A program made the translations under genes and the position numbers. From Rachycentron canadum (lineage: Eukaryota > Chordata > Actinopteri > Carangiformes > Rachycentridae), in assembly GCA_038496675.1 (NCBI GenBank), contig CM076653.1, positions 24,981,578 to 25,045,577 on the forward strand: a DNA stretch of 64,000 bases, in the 5' to 3' direction. Positions 1 through 13,590 of the stretch are shown piece by piece. Below the pieces are notes generated by a model. It ran no database searches. It was not told the origin of the DNA and saw only the letters and a program-made list of their open reading frames with translations. Position 1 is the first letter of the stretch. The number at the start of each line of letters is the position of its first letter.

Positions 1-1500
1 AGAGGATCCAGAAGTGTCATGGGGAAAATATGTGCGTCAGCTCACATCAGTTTTGTTCTGCTCTCATGGAGACCAGTCACATCTGAAACAGTAAGAAGTC
101 TCTGACAGTGATGCTATGATACTTTCAAAACATGTAATGCCACAAATATATGAAAGACATTGACCATGGAAAAATCCCAGTATAAGTACTGTTATACAAA
201 AAATACATATGTATTGATGTATTGAAAATGACTAAGCAGCTATTTTTAATGACCAAGTTATTACAAGTTAAAAAACTGTCTGACACCTCTGAAGAAGCAT
301 ATTACATTCTTATGTTTCACTGAGGCATTGATAAACAGCTCAGCCTTTAAAAGCACGTACTAAGTGCCCCCTTCCCTGAAACACCATTGCTACACCTGCC
401 ATCTTTCCATTCTGGCAAAGCACATATGCAATTTGCAATAATAATAGCAAAAGATATGAAATTTGTAGTAATTTCTTAAACAATGCATGTTAATTTAAAA
501 GGAAACAGACATAAGGAGTCCTCTCTTATCTACCTGGAGACCATTGATTTTTCCAGCTGAAATTGTCAACTGTCACCGGCAGCTGTTAGCTGCTAGCTAA
601 CTAATTCAACTCATGTTAGCTCCAAGAGGTGGATAAGAACTCTGGCTTCACCTGACTTGATTCAAAACAAGAATCCCATATAAATAGTCTCAAATCTGCT
701 CTGAGGACCAATGCTTTCATGGAAATTATGTACGCGTACACGTCTGCTGTTTCCACAGTTATCAGCTGTTTATGTCATGTTGCTTAAAATGTATAATACT
801 GGTTCTCTGTCGAATACCCCCAAAACATCTATTTCACTGTATACGTCATGCTTTTACTTGCAAAACCGTTATAATGTGAGATGCATGTTTTCATGAGACT
901 TTTTTGAAAACCTCTACAGAATGAATGAATTACCCTCAGATGAATCTTGACTTTTACTAATCAAGGACATGAGAGAACATGTGAGGTGTTAGATCAACCA
1001 ATGATCGACTAGTCCTCTATAATAACTGTATTTCATGAATCCTCAATTGGTAAGCACATATAGACAGAGCACAGCACAGTGTTACAATTTCTGACAAAGG
1101 AGGAACAAATGAACAGAGTCAACAGCTGGGAAGAAGAGATGTAAGATTGGATGGTAAACTAAAGGAACTGGGAGAAGAGTCCAAGGACATGATGAAACAA
1201 GGCCCACAAGTGAGGACCATGTTCTTAATCATAGCCTTATAATAGCTCGGCCATTCAACCATGCTGGTCGAAGGGTGCAGATGAATGCTGGGAGAACACT
1301 GTCTCATCATACATTTATGCCTTTCATAGACAGAGCAGGTATGTCATCCAACAAAATGCCCTTTGCTTTAGCACTGTACTTACTGTAATGCTTAATATTG
1401 CATTTGACCATTTGCATTTTAGTGAAATATACCTCATACACTCAATTTTTTGAAGTGTTAAGGATGATCTGAGGAACCAGAAAAAACTATAACGGTTGTG
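1..1500. other. Intergenic, AT-rich, nothing recognised
   Basis: No exon-like reading frame, RNA gene or transposon signature was recognised. It lies about 10-14 kb downstream of the ptpru 3' end. Confidence 0.5.

Positions 1501-1546
<46 letters not shown>
1501..1546. repeat. (TA)7(CA)16 compound microsatellite
   Basis: Seven TA units followed by sixteen CA units, abutting the left end of a Tc1-like element. Confidence 0.97.
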
Positions 1547-1548
<2 letters not shown>

Positions 1549-2112
1549 ACTGTGAAAAGTTTTAGGCAGGTATGAAAAATGCTGTAAACTAAGAATGCTT
1601 TCAAAAATGTTGTTGTGTTAATAGTTTATTTTCATCAATTAACAAAATGCAGTGAACGAACAGAAGAGAAATCTAAATGAAATCAATATTTGGTGTGACC
1701 ACTCTTTGCCTTCAAAACAGTATCAATTCTTCTTGGTACAATTGAACACAGTTTTTGAAGGAACTCGGCTGGTAGGTTGCTCCAAACATCTTAACTAACC
1801 ACAGATCTTCTGTGGATGTAGGCTTCCTCAAATCTTTCTGTGTCTATATGTAATCCCAGACAGACTCAATGATGTTGAGATCTCACCTAGTTTTAAGCCT
1901 GCTACACAGCTCTTTCTGTTTCCGTTAATGGTTGTTAGCACCTGTTTGGTATAATTGGTTGATCATACACCTGACCATAATCCTACAAAATCCCTGACTT
2001 TGTGCAAGTCTACCTATAAGAATTGATGCTGGTTTGAAGGCAAAGGGTAGTAACACCAAATATTGAATTGATTTAGATTTTTCTTTTGTTTGCTCACTTT
2101 TATAAATTGAAA
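1545..2112 (-). mobile_element. Internally deleted Tc1/mariner-type transposon
   Basis: The ends are long imperfect inverted repeats: the block around 1675-1740 (AATATTTGGTGTGACCACTC, then CTTTGCCTTCAAAAC) reappears inverted at about 2020-2075. Between about 1888 and 1690 the minus strand still reads as the C-terminal end of a Tc1 transposase (NIIESVWDY, KDLRKPTSTEDLWLV, PRRIDTVLKAK, GHTKY and stop), with frame damage. The N-terminal DNA-binding part and most of the DDE domain are missing, so the copy is non-autonomous. The right terminus is truncated or decayed near 2100. Confidence 0.8.
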
Positions 2113-4363
2113 AAATATTTTTTTTGCAATATATATATCATGCAAAAAAGGAACAAGGTACATAATATTAATCTTTTGAATTTCCTTTGCCTCCCTCTCA
2201 TAAAATTGAAGTCATCTTGTAGATGTGAGTGGAAACAAAAACTGTGGCCTTTTGATTGTATTGTGCCTTACATACATCGATCTCTCTGTATAAGGATGTC
2301 CAAATATGTTGTTTGCTGATGTGGTTTGCTACTGTGTACTAGCCCATGATAGGAATCTTACTACTACATGCATATATACCCAGTTTATCTCCATTTACAT
2401 ATCAATATTTTGGCTGAGCCCACCTTGTAACACTAACAAGAAAGCGCTCCACAGTGCCATGTCTACATCTATGTAGATATTTTATTATTGCAAAAGCTTT
2501 TGTTGTTGCATTGCACAGCATGACAGCCTGTTTGTGTTGACAGAAGAATATGGTGGGATACAATGTTCACACAAAATGCATGTCTTGCATCAGGAGGGGG
2601 ATAGGCAGACTGACAACTGGATGGTAGAAGCTGACCCCAAGTCAGCCTCTACTGTTCTGCATTGCTTTGATGAGAAATGCAAAGAATGACCTTTACATGA
2701 GTTTGGTGTGTTTTTACATGTTCCTCGTCACTGCAAACAATAATAATAACAGGCAATAATAATGTCATGTTTTAAAGGCTATTTGTTGTCTTAAAGACTG
2801 TACAGTGTGTGCTACACAACCTTCATCACAGTGGACCCTATAAATGCATCCAGTGCAAGAGCACTACCCAGACACTAGGCCAGAGATAAATCCTACTCAT
2901 TTCCTGTGTTGACAGTCTGAGGCTGCTTCCTTGACTCTGTAAAATTAACGGTCCAGAACGTTATTTTCCCATCCAATATGCTGCCATCAATCACTCTGTG
3001 TGCGTTCATCACTTTCAAAAATTATGTGTCACTGTTTTCTACAAAGGCAAAGCAACAAATTTAGTCACCAGGCAATGGAGCGAGAAGTGAGAGGTTTGAG
3101 GGTAAAATGAGTGGGAAGTAAAACTTTGAAAGGGCAAGTTTGAATTACTGCCCATATTGGGCTTTACTGATTAGTAATCAGTTCTGTGTAGTTACAAAGC
3201 TTTAATGAGAATGTCAGGAAGTGATTGCAGAACAAATATAGTTCAAAAATAAACTTGCAGGTACTGGCTTCCTCTGGTCGAATAATTTAAGTGAGTCACT
3301 GCAATGTATGTGGAATGACTGCAGCTCAGAGCTTCTGAGTTTCAGGCAAGAAAAGATCTAAATGTTGACCTCACAAAACTGAATCGGTACTTGTCAAGAG
3401 AGTGCTATTCATATATCATCTGTCACAGGCAAAGTATTAATAGTTTTGAGAAACAGAGTCTTGGCAAAGGACTTGCTGTTCGGCTCTGAAGTTAGAAGCA
3501 TAAAACTCAAGTGGAATTTATTTTAGTTTTAGGAAAACATTGCAGACTCCAATATGTGCATTTTACTGACATGTTTCTATCACAGAAAACATTTTTCATT
3601 GTGCTGCAATACTACAGTTTTGGGGTAGTAAAGCTGAATCAAATGTATTTATCATAGAATGACAACTAGCCTTGTGTAGCCAGATAGACAGAGGAGAAGG
3701 TATATTATAACTGAAGGCTATGACTACTCCTGCGTGAAGTATGGAGTTTCATTGCAGAGCGGGAAATTGCAAGTGCCAGGGAACAGAAGTGAATGACATC
3801 AAGGCGGATAGTATGGTAAGGGAGCATGTAAAGCGCATCCTCATTTTACTCCTAGGCTGTTGCTCTCCCACTCCCTGATCACAGAACAGCAAGGGCTGAT
3901 GGGAGAATGGTTGGATAGGGGAGGGGGGGTGTATGTGATTTGAGGGCATCAAGAAGCGGAACTGACAGAGACGGATTCACTGTGGCCCAAGCATGGAATT
4001 GCTTTTCCTTTCCCCTGGAACTGAGCTGGAAGTGTCTGCGACTGCAAACAATCTCTAAGCAGCAGCTTTCACAAAGCTCAAGAGCCAGAACCATGAAAGC
4101 TCAGAGGCAGGTGAGAAAACGCTGAACTATTTAGAACAAGAAAAAACAGGTGGTGAGGAATAAATAAAAGTCAGCATGGGCTCTCAGAAAATGTTGAATC
4201 AACAGAAAACCCAAATTTTAACATATTGTATGTTTTTTTTATAAAACATAAAGTGAAAACAACACGTGCATGTGTGTATGTATGCATATATGTTATTATG
4301 GATGTGTTACTCTGAGTCTGTGTCAATCACTTTATTTTGGCTATGTGGGAGCCACGGAGGATC

Positions 4364-4385
4364 TGTGTGTGTGTGTGTGTGTGCG

Positions 4386-4420
<35 letters not shown>
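4364..4420. repeat. (GT)n followed by (CTGT)n microsatellite
   Basis: GT dinucleotides from about 4364, then eight CTGT tetramers to 4420. Confidence 0.95.
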
Positions 4421-7400
4421 TGCTGTCAAGTTGCATAGCTAATTACACAGGTGTTACAGAGCTCCAGGATAGAAAATTAGGCAAACGGGGGAGTGTTTGA
4501 CTCTCTCAGTTTGACACAAGGATGGAGGTGTGCTATTCAATTTACACCTTAACCTGAAAGAAGGTCCATGTGGAGTTCTGTTGTATTTGAATCAGGCAAA
4601 CTCTAAACTTGAAGTTACAGCCATTTGGAGCAATACACTTATCTTAACCACAGTCATTTCTAATAATGTCATTATAAACAAATGAATTAACAGCCCATCA
4701 CATGCCACCACAGTAAGCCACAAGAGTGGGATGCTACAATGAAAAACATCATTTGAAACTATTTGCATTAGCTGCAAAACTACAGATTAATCTCTTTTGA
4801 ATTCAATGTGACAAATAGCATTTGTTAATGGACCAAAGTCTTGGAGTTAACATTTGTTCTAAGGAGATCAGACAAGAGCCCCTGTTGTTTCACCCCTAAT
4901 GGTGCATGTCTATGAGGAGATGAGACATTGTCAGACTGCGAGCCTTGTCCTCGTATAACCTGCTATTCATATTCAATGTATTATTTTCTTTTCTTTTCAT
5001 CAGTCAATCACTTTACATACTGAGATCGCACAATCTTTCACATACAGTCACCAATGTTGTCAAAATCTTTGACAGGGTAAAAGCAGGTTGGGGTAACCAA
5101 TCAGCATCTCAATTCCCAGCCAGTCCAAATCACTGAACATGTCAAAGACTTTCACCCTGTCAACCAACAGATGCTAAGTTTGCCCATAGTGGGGCTGCAG
5201 ACAGGCATTCGTGTGTGTACAGAGAGCATTATCCTGTGTCTCTACCTCTGTTGTCTAACAAGGTCTGATGTGTTTGTGTAGAATGAACCCTCCTCATTTG
5301 TCGGCATGCATTTAATCTGCATTTGTAGCGGCACCACTGTTGAGGGCTATTACAGCCTGCTGACAAGAGCAGAATTGAAACTGAGAAAGTAGTAAGTAAA
5401 TTCACAGACATATTATCACTCAAATGTTCCTTAGATAGCAAAGGACTGTCACAATGGATGTCCTCCTCTCACTGACCTAGAGACATGCCATTTTCTTTAG
5501 GAATACATTTACAGTGAGACAACATGAAAAGAAGAAAAACAGCTATGATATGAGGATCACAAAACTAGCTCCTCTTCCATCCATAATTTAAGACTGCATT
5601 TAGCCATTCATGGTAATTACCGTCAGTTGTTGCCACTTTAGAGACACATGTCAAGCTCAATGCAATATGCAACATGGTTCAATGTTTTCCTGTTTTTCTA
5701 CTCATTCCAGCAGATTAACATCAAATATAGAGTTAGGGATGCCACAGTGCATCAGTGAACTCAGTCTTTAAATAACAATGCTTAAGCATAGAGCCAAAAT
5801 CTAGTTATTGTTCACACCTAGGAGACTTTGCTTTTTTGTTTTTGTGAGTGAACTTTTTCTTTCCTGTCTCTATATTTTTCTCTTCTATCACCTCAGAATC
5901 AAACTGAAAAGTGAAGTAGCAGCTCTTCAAACAACAGTGACAACACAAAATAAATATCGGTTACACTACCAATATAACTGATTTGTGCCATATTGCCAAT
6001 ACTAAATTGGAAACCTCTGCATTGCTGTGACAGGTGCAAAGGAGGCAGGCTGTAACAGTATGTAGCGTGCAGGTGGCCTCCACTGAGGATGCTGTTCTCT
6101 CCACTCTGAGTGACACAACAACATCAAAAACATGCCTCCACAAAGCAAGTCATGACCCTGTCACCTCGGTCACACAGCGGAGCAGACAGCTGATGGGCGG
6201 GCAGGCGAGATCTCCACTCTGCAGACACTCCAGCAGCTGTCAGAGACTCCCACCTCCACCAGTCTCCTTACCTGACACAGAACAGGTGAAACGCTGTGAG
6301 AGAAAAGAAAAGGACAAGAGGGCTAAAAAGGGAAGAGGAAGGTGAGGTGATAAAGAGGGGATAGAGATACAGATGGTGGGAGAGAAAGGTGAGATGTTAA
6401 AAATAGAAGCAGACAGAAAGGGAAACTGCAGCAGAAGTAATAAAAAAAAAAAGTGGCAAAGGAAAAAAGGAAGACATTCAAATTTTACAAAAGTAGAGCG
6501 ATAAATTATTCTCTTGTTTTCTGTTGGACAGTAGTCACTAAAGACTTCTTTTGGTAAGGACAAGCAGCCCGACCTGTGGAATAAAATATTAAAGAGGTCA
6601 TATCTTCATGCCTGTATATCCGAGGGCTCAGCCAACATGATACGACAGCATAATCCCCACTGCCTGTGGTCCAGGCACAGTATTTAAATAAAAAAGCCAT
6701 AGAGATGAATAGCTCTTTCCTCCCTCTAATTAGGTTTAAAGGTTGTGAAAGATCAAAACATGATCATTAGACTCTCTAGGCAAAGGACATGGAGACACGA
6801 TATGGAAACCTCAAGTCAGTCAATCTCACTGTTTTACTCACCCACTGCAGGATAGGTAGAAATAAAATATCTTACAGGTGATGGGGCAACTAGATGGTGA
6901 ATAGACTGCCAAGTTGGCCAGAATTATATTAAACGAGCAGATGCAAATTGTTGCCAAATATCTGTCAATACAATGCTACAGGCAAAAGCCGGTCAACTTA
7001 ACTTGGTATTGCGACTTGAAACAGTCTTTGTACAAGGGACTGCCTGAAGTCTTGTCATCATTGTCATGAGATTGTGAGGCAAAAAGCAGAGGCTCCAGGA
7101 AATTACTGCTCCAGGCAAAGTAATAGTCCAGCACATGAGCTCCTGTAACACAGCAGCATGTAATTTTTACAGTTTTTGTACAGCTAAAACAAAGATATGT
7201 TAGTTAGTGAGCTTTAGAGATGGAAGGATTTTATTAGCTAGCTTTTGATGTATATAGGTAACAAACTACAGATGTGTACCTAACCATTAACACCTTAAAT
7301 AAGGAAGTATTACATTCATATTCAGCTGGTATGGCAGTAAAAGGTAGCAGGCTAAAGTTAAATTTAAGTTTTGTCATAACTTAAAAACCAATACATGGAA

Positions 7401-9395
7401 TGTAATTTTATCAGTAGATAAAAAAATACAATTTCTTCAAAACTTACATTGGTATATAATGAAGCACTTATTTGACTTTGTCTAATCACTCTCATGATAA
7501 TACATTCAATTAATTTGCTGCAGCCTTTGATTGAGGCCTTGTGAGACTCTGTCTTTGCCACTTAGTCAACGATATAAACAGAAGCAATCCACTATTTGCT
7601 TTGAGTTCGCTTTTGCTTGCTGTCATATGTAAAGACAACTCCCCAGACCCTGAGGCATTGTATGAAATAAGTACATGAAAGATGACAGCAAGTACATTAG
7701 GTGTGAAAGACAAAGTGTTGAGATGGAGAGGTGTGAGCCACATTTTCATTGAGGATGCAAAGACCTGTTTTCTCAACAAGTCTGGCATTACTCAGCCATG
7801 GCAGAAGGAAGATGGGTTGTATCTGCAGGGCTACATGACACATGGCTCCAGGGATGGCATGGGGAGGGCTGGGGTTACAGCATCCTTCACTCAGGGGTGT
7901 CTGGTGTAGAAAAGAGATGAGGGAATAAAGGACAACTGATGTTCTCCTCGAGGTTAATGTAGTACTATCAGTTGCACAACTGTCCTCACGTTGCAGCGTC
8001 TATGTCAACAATTGCTGGAAGAGATTAGGGGAAAAAAAGGATGGACAGAATGAGGGAACAAAGAGGACAAAGAGAGACTGAGAAAACAAACATGAAAATA
8101 AATACTATGAAAATGTAGACTGAAAGGCTTTGCTTTGTTGTTTTTAAGTACCTTGAAAATTGATAGCAGGTTTCATTTTGACTTGAGTGAATTAATGGAT
8201 TCAAATCACAAAAAGCAACGTGTAATAAGTTGACACAAATACAAAGGCAAAGAAAGGCTCATAATTTTGTCCATTCCCTGTTTCTCTAGGCACTAGTTGA
8301 GATTTACCTGCAACTGTTCTTCTGGGTAACTTTGACAAGCTGATTATTTTTAAAGAATGAAAATGAAAGAAAATGTTATTGTCCTCTAACCTTAAAGGAA
8401 ATCAAAAAGTCTTTTACTCTTGTTGAAGTTTGTCAAGAATCACAGTGAAGTATGATGGATGCTAGTTGTCGTTCGTGGCCCCATTTTTCTGCTCTAAATA
8501 AACTGAAGGATAAATCCAGTTGCTAAGCCAGTCCCTCAAAGGGCTGACCTTTTGATAGGCCCATCTCTCAAACTTATGGCATCTTGGAGATTCTTTATTG
8601 CCACAACCTAGAAATGGCTCATGTTGACATAAGATCATTTACAAGCTTCCCTCCAGAAGCCCCCAAGGCTCAACATCTCTATATGTGTACTAACAACAAG
8701 AGATTATCCTTGAGGCAAAATAATAATTCCAGCCTCTGTCTCACCTGAGATTGTATTGTATTGGCAGACAGATTTTGTGTGTAAAATCTTTGAATTTCAG
8801 CACAGCAAGTTCTCAAACTTTATTACGTTTTTTTTCCCCTGGATTTCACAAACCCTTTCTGCCTTGTTTTATTTTACAGTGGCCATATAACGGCAACCAT
8901 TTTGTTTCCCTCCATTGGCTTAATTCAGCTGCTGAATTCAAGGCCACACAATGATACAGGTCAGAGCATTCAGAATTAAAGGTGGCTGGTGTTGGTGGTG
9001 GAAGCAAACTGTACCGGGGTTGGTTAACAGCAAAAGGTGAGTCTGACAAAGAGGAAAGGGATGACTGAGTCACTCGTGTGTCCTCTGATTCTGGTTATCT
9101 GTCTCCAGCTTCTTGTTTGCCTGAGTGATCAGGGCTGGAACCATCAAGAGCTCCCCCTCTTTTCCTCGTTCATGTGAGCCATGACTTTCACTGAACTCAG
9201 AGCATTACTGTTGAGATAAGTGCTCCAGTCAGATCAACTGAGGCAATGGAACCAGTGAGAAAACATGGTGGACAGAGCCATCTGGCCAGCACCTCTCTGT
9301 CCTCGCTCTGCTGAACACAGAGCTGGAGCCACCTGTTTTGTCTGCAGCACTCTCCAGCAGAAGTTGAGTACCAACAGGAAGGTAAGACAAGACAA

Positions 9396-9416
9396 TGTGT
9401 GTGTGTGTGTGTGTGT
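9396..9416. repeat. (TG)n microsatellite
   Basis: Uninterrupted TG run of about ten units. Confidence 0.95.
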
Positions 9417-9673
9417 TTGTGCATGCGTTTACATTTCACCTTGTGCACTGGAAAAATGCAGAGGAAAATTTGTCCTCAGAGAGTAGCAGTATAGCAGATT
9501 TGTTTACATATTTGTTTTGCTTATAAGAAATCATATAATACATGGATCCAGAGCTTTCTTCTCTTTTCTAAAAGCCTCTAACAATATTTCTATGGCATGT
9601 TAAAGGATATGCATCTTCTCTTTCTGCTTATTGATTGAGGTTTGGCCAAGGTCATCCGCAAAAGCATTTGTGA

Positions 9674-9696
9674 CAATATTCTCCAAGAGAATATTG
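9674..9696. repeat. Short perfect inverted repeat
   Basis: CAATATTCTC, a 3-nt spacer CAA, then GAGAATATTG. Perfect 10-bp arms; no known function. Confidence 0.8.
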
Positions 9697-10119
9697 GATT
9701 TTATCTCCAGCTATTAGCAAAGTATTTGGCAAGAAAGAAGAAACCAAACATTTAGTAAGATACACCAGTCTGCTTTGAAACAGAACATTCTGCCAATGCT
9801 AAAAACTTCAGGAGCTTTACAGCCTGTATCACGTGTACATAGCTATTTGGCAACAAGTGAGCTCACTTATTAGTGTAGTTATTATATAGTCACCCAGTGG
9901 TACTTGTATCTCCCAGATTGTGTAGTAGATAAACAAATTTGAAAGATATACATATATAATTCAGAAAAATATACCTACCATCCAAATAACAAAATATCGA
10001 AAATAACCACCTGAATGCACACCTTACACCAACCTAACTAACGTAGACATTGTATTACCATTGAGAGTGCATGACAGTTAGCGAGCTAGCAGAGAGGTCA
10101 AAATTGTTACCGTCAAATA

Positions 10120-10500
10120 GTCTAAATGAGTAGCTTAGACAGGCTATAACATTTGAAATAATTTGCAATAAGCAATGGATTGAAATGAATTGAAATAATT
10201 ACCTAATAAACATGTGAAATATTAAAAGTAATGGATGGTTATCAAAACAGAAAAATACAACACATAATCGGTGGAAATAGCTAAACATAATGGATAAACT
10301 GTGGAAATAGCTAAAACTAATGAAAAATGGTTGAAATATAAAGCTAAAAGTGTATGAGTTGAAAAAACTAGCTAAAATAGCTAAAATGTGGATAAATGGT
10401 TACAAATAATAAGCTTAAAGTAAGAGTTAAAATAAGCCAAAAGTTTTGGATAAAATGTGAATACTAAGCAAAAGGGAAACAGCTAAATGTTATATATATA
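10120..10500. repeat. Degenerate AT-rich tandem repeat
   Basis: Repeated variants of AAATAGCTAAAA and GGATAAATGGTTGAAAT at spacings of roughly 20-40 bp. It looks like a decayed fish satellite or the internal repeats of a transposon. No coding content. Confidence 0.6.
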
Positions 10501-11739
10501 ACAATTATACAACACAATTATTACAATTAGCTCATTTTGTGATATCAGATGAAAACGCTTGGGAACCTCTTTTAGAGCAGTGTTCAGCCCTCCTTCCTGA
10601 CATCAGCTGACACTGCAAGCTGTCAGACCTCACTGCTGTTTTACAGAAACACCACAAGTGGATCTGGTATGAGATTCACCAGGGAGACTGCAGCAGAGGC
10701 TGTCATCCATCGAGCCTGTCAGTAGAGGAATATAAGACAGGTAGCCCAGAGAGAAAAGAAAAAACCTGATTGGATCTTGGCCTAGTGATAAGTTACCTTG
10801 CACATGACTGTCATTTCACCATCAGAATTAAATGATAAGATTCCAATTACCTGCTAATTTAAACCACAGGTCAAATATGAGTAGTAAAGCATGATGGAGC
10901 CTGCTGTTAAGAATTTCATGTTGTAATAGCTTTCTACAGGTGAAAAAGGAAATTGAGAAACCTGGCAGATATTAAATGGGGTAGTGTGAATGACCTGCCT
11001 CTGTGAAAAAGCTCCTTATCTATGTCACATTAAATCTATAATGTGTTCTTGCTCCATCTAACTGACACGACAAATGAAAAACCTCATCTAAAGAGAATTT
11101 GCATTTACCAACACACTAGTTTACCATATCTGACAGTTTGTTTTTCAAACTTAATCAATCTCCAAACAGTCTTAAGGGGAATCCATATGGCCTCCATGTC
11201 CTCAGCCCAACAGGAGAGGGTCTTGTCCTCTAATTAATCTGGCTTGTCCCTCTGCAAAACACTGGATCAGTTTGCAGGACTGCTGCATTATTCAACATAG
11301 CCGTGGGTGAGAGAGGAAGTCTGTGGTCTGGAGTCAACTTACTCTAGGCAGAGAAGCAAAGCGAAAGAGATGGAGAAGGATGAGAGGAAGAAATTAAAGT
11401 AAGGGAAGAGGAGTCGAGGGTGGGGGGAGGAAGACAGAAAGAGGTGGCTGAGAGGTATGATGAAAAGGGGAAAGGGAAAGAAATTAGGTTAGAGATTCAA
11501 AAGAGGGGAGAGATCAAATGGTTGATGTGGTTCAAGGCAAAGAGAACTGCTACAAGATCATATACGTATGAGAAACCGCAGGAGGGTCAGCGGCTTATAG
11601 ACAGGAAGTCCATGTCCGGCTGTCAGTTCTCTGCTTCTGCTGACAAATCAATGATAAAACCACACATTTTTTTTCAACTGTGTATGCATTTTTGACAGAC
11701 AATCCAATGATAAGTTGACAACAACACATCTCTTTTTCC
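10501..11739. other. Intergenic, nothing recognised
   Basis: No gene recognised. The 11.34-11.55 kb stretch is purine-rich (GAGA/GGAAG). Confidence 0.5.
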
Positions 11740-11771
11740 CCTTGTTTTTTATTTTTTTATTTTTTTTTATT
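11720..11771 (-). terminator. Candidate distal polyadenylation site
   Basis: On the minus strand three AATAAA hexamers lie at 11771-11766, 11761-11756 and 11753-11748, followed within about 20 nt by a GT-rich stretch (GATGTGTTGTTGT at 11732-11720). This is the best hexamer plus downstream-element arrangement below the stop codon. The A-rich context means it could be chance. Confidence 0.4.
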
Positions 11772-12657
11772 TTTGATGGTTGTTATTCTTCAGAACAAAC
11801 CCCTCCCTGACCCCAAAACATATCTGTCTTCTCTGTCTCTCTCATTAAATACACACCTTGCCCCCCACAAATACAATGGTCAAAAACACAGTAGTCGTGT
11901 ACCATTGGTTCATACAGAAACACACAATTGAAATCAACGGTGCTGCCAGGGCCGTTGCCAGGCCTCAGAGCGGTCATAATAAAATGCTTTGGAATGGTAA
12001 AAGTACAATGCACTGACAAAGTTGTTGTGGCTGCTGGACAACACATTGGTTGAAATAAATTATATGGATCGGGATATTTTGAAATGAACTAAATGAAAAG
12101 CAAAGCAGACAATGGGTTCATACATGCTTTAACAGACCTGTTTTACTCAGAGCTGGGATGAACACTCAGGGAAACTTCATACTCAGGTGTTAAAAGTTCT
12201 GGCAATAAACTCACAAAATGGTCATTTACAGCACATTCAGCTTCGTGGTTATGTAGTGGTTACTTACTGTACGTCTTTACTCTGGGCAAACATATAGTAT
12301 ATTATTCATATAATATTCACATAACATAATATACATCTGTATGTACACATTCCTTCCACCCTCAAGAAAAAGTGTCCAGGCACTTCCGCAAGTGATCCTT
12401 TGTCAGACCACTGACTACACTGTATGTACCTCATTCCTCATCAAAAACAAGCTGCCCTATCAGTGAAGCTGGGAGAGCTCGGTTGATGTTGGTATACTGT
12501 GAGATTCCTCACATAATTCTGGCCTGCCACCCGAACCAGACTGTGAGCTGCAAACTAGCAGCAGAGTTTGCCTAGCTGCCATTTCTCAGCTGCTTTGGGC
12601 TTCAAGGTGTCTCTCTTTTGTTTATTCAAGCAGGTCCTGGAGGGATACCTATTCCGC

Positions 12658-13539
12658 CCTCCTCTTGAAAACCTGCATTTAAAGGAGTTTCAGGAGATAT
12701 GATGGAACATAACATATTTTAAAGGGTAAAAATGGAGTGCAGAATAGATATTTTCTTGGTTCTGGAAAGAAAATCTTAAAAATAAAGAAAAAATTCTTTC
12801 TGTGTGCTGAGGTTTTTTTAGAGGATATTTCATTGATTCAGACATTAACAGTTCCAGTGGTCTCCAGGCATTGGCCAGTAGTTGAAAACTAGTGGCTTTG
12901 GCTTGTCCATTAGGTCTGTAATAACTAAGCAGCAGGGTCTCATGGGCAATGGTTTCTTTTTATTCTACCTTTTAATTAATTAAATTAAATTAAATTTTTT
13001 ATTTGAAAATAAAAAAGACTGCCAATGGTGATTCTAAATGGAATATTTTTCCCTCTATGTAATGTTAATGCCCTTGTATATATATATATCTATATATNCC
13101 TCCTCTTGAAAACCTGCATTTAAAGGAGTTTCAGGAGATATGATGGAACATAACATATTTTAAAGGGTAAAAATGGAGTGCAGAATAGATATTTTCTTGG
13201 TTCTGGAAAGAAAATCTTAAAAATAAAGAAAAAATTCTTTCTGTGTGCTGAGGTTTTTTTTAGAGGATATTTCATTGATTCAGACATTAACAGTTCCAGT
13301 GGTCTCCAGGCATTGGCCAGTAGTTGAAAACTAGTGGCTTTGGCTTGTCCATTAGGTCTGTAATAACTAAGCAGCAGGGTCTCATGGGCAATGGTTTCTT
13401 TTTATTCTACCTTTTAATTAATTAAATTAAATTAAATTTTTTATTTGAAAATAAAAAAGACTGCCAATGGTGATTCTAAATGGAATATTTTTCCCTCTAT
13501 GTAATGTTAATGCCCTTGTATATATATATATCTATATAT
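12658..13539. repeat. 440-bp direct duplication around a single N (likely assembly artefact)
   Basis: 12658-13097 is repeated at 13099-13539, essentially base for base, with one visible difference: seven versus eight T in a homopolymer. The copies are separated only by an N at 13098, and both end in the same TA-rich simple repeat. This is the pattern of two overlapping contig ends placed end to end. True sequence probably has one copy. Confidence 0.9.
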
Positions 13540-13590
13540 AAAGAGATAAATAAATATTTATCTCTCTATATATAGAGAGATACATTTTTC
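13540..13590. repeat. AT-rich palindromic cluster
   Basis: AGAGATAAATA-AA-TATTTATCTCT followed by CTATATATAG and AGAGAGAT, giving overlapping self-complementary arms. Confidence 0.7.

Larger units (their letters stand above)
2113..9600. other. Intergenic region, no supported gene
   Basis: About 7.5 kb between the Tc1 element and the AT-rich repeat. Small reading frames are present but none resembles a protein family. Two stretches with better base composition and a donor-like site (about 3940-4120 and 9190-9385 on the plus strand) could be untranslated or non-coding exons; this is only a possibility. Microsatellites are listed separately. Confidence 0.45.

Noticed and set aside
3940..4125. 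A first coding exon on the plus strand (ATG at 4093, donor CAG|GTGAG)
   Set aside because: Only six codons precede the donor, there is no recognisable downstream exon, and the frame before it matches nothing known.
6034..6345. 103-codon plus-strand open frame
   Set aside because: Composition is low complexity toward the end (Lys/Arg-rich), there is no family resemblance, and no supporting splice structure.
9265..9486. Plus-strand open frame with a donor-like GTAAGA at about 9381
   Set aside because: Cysteine-rich at first sight, but no domain is recognisable and the second half is (GT)n translation.
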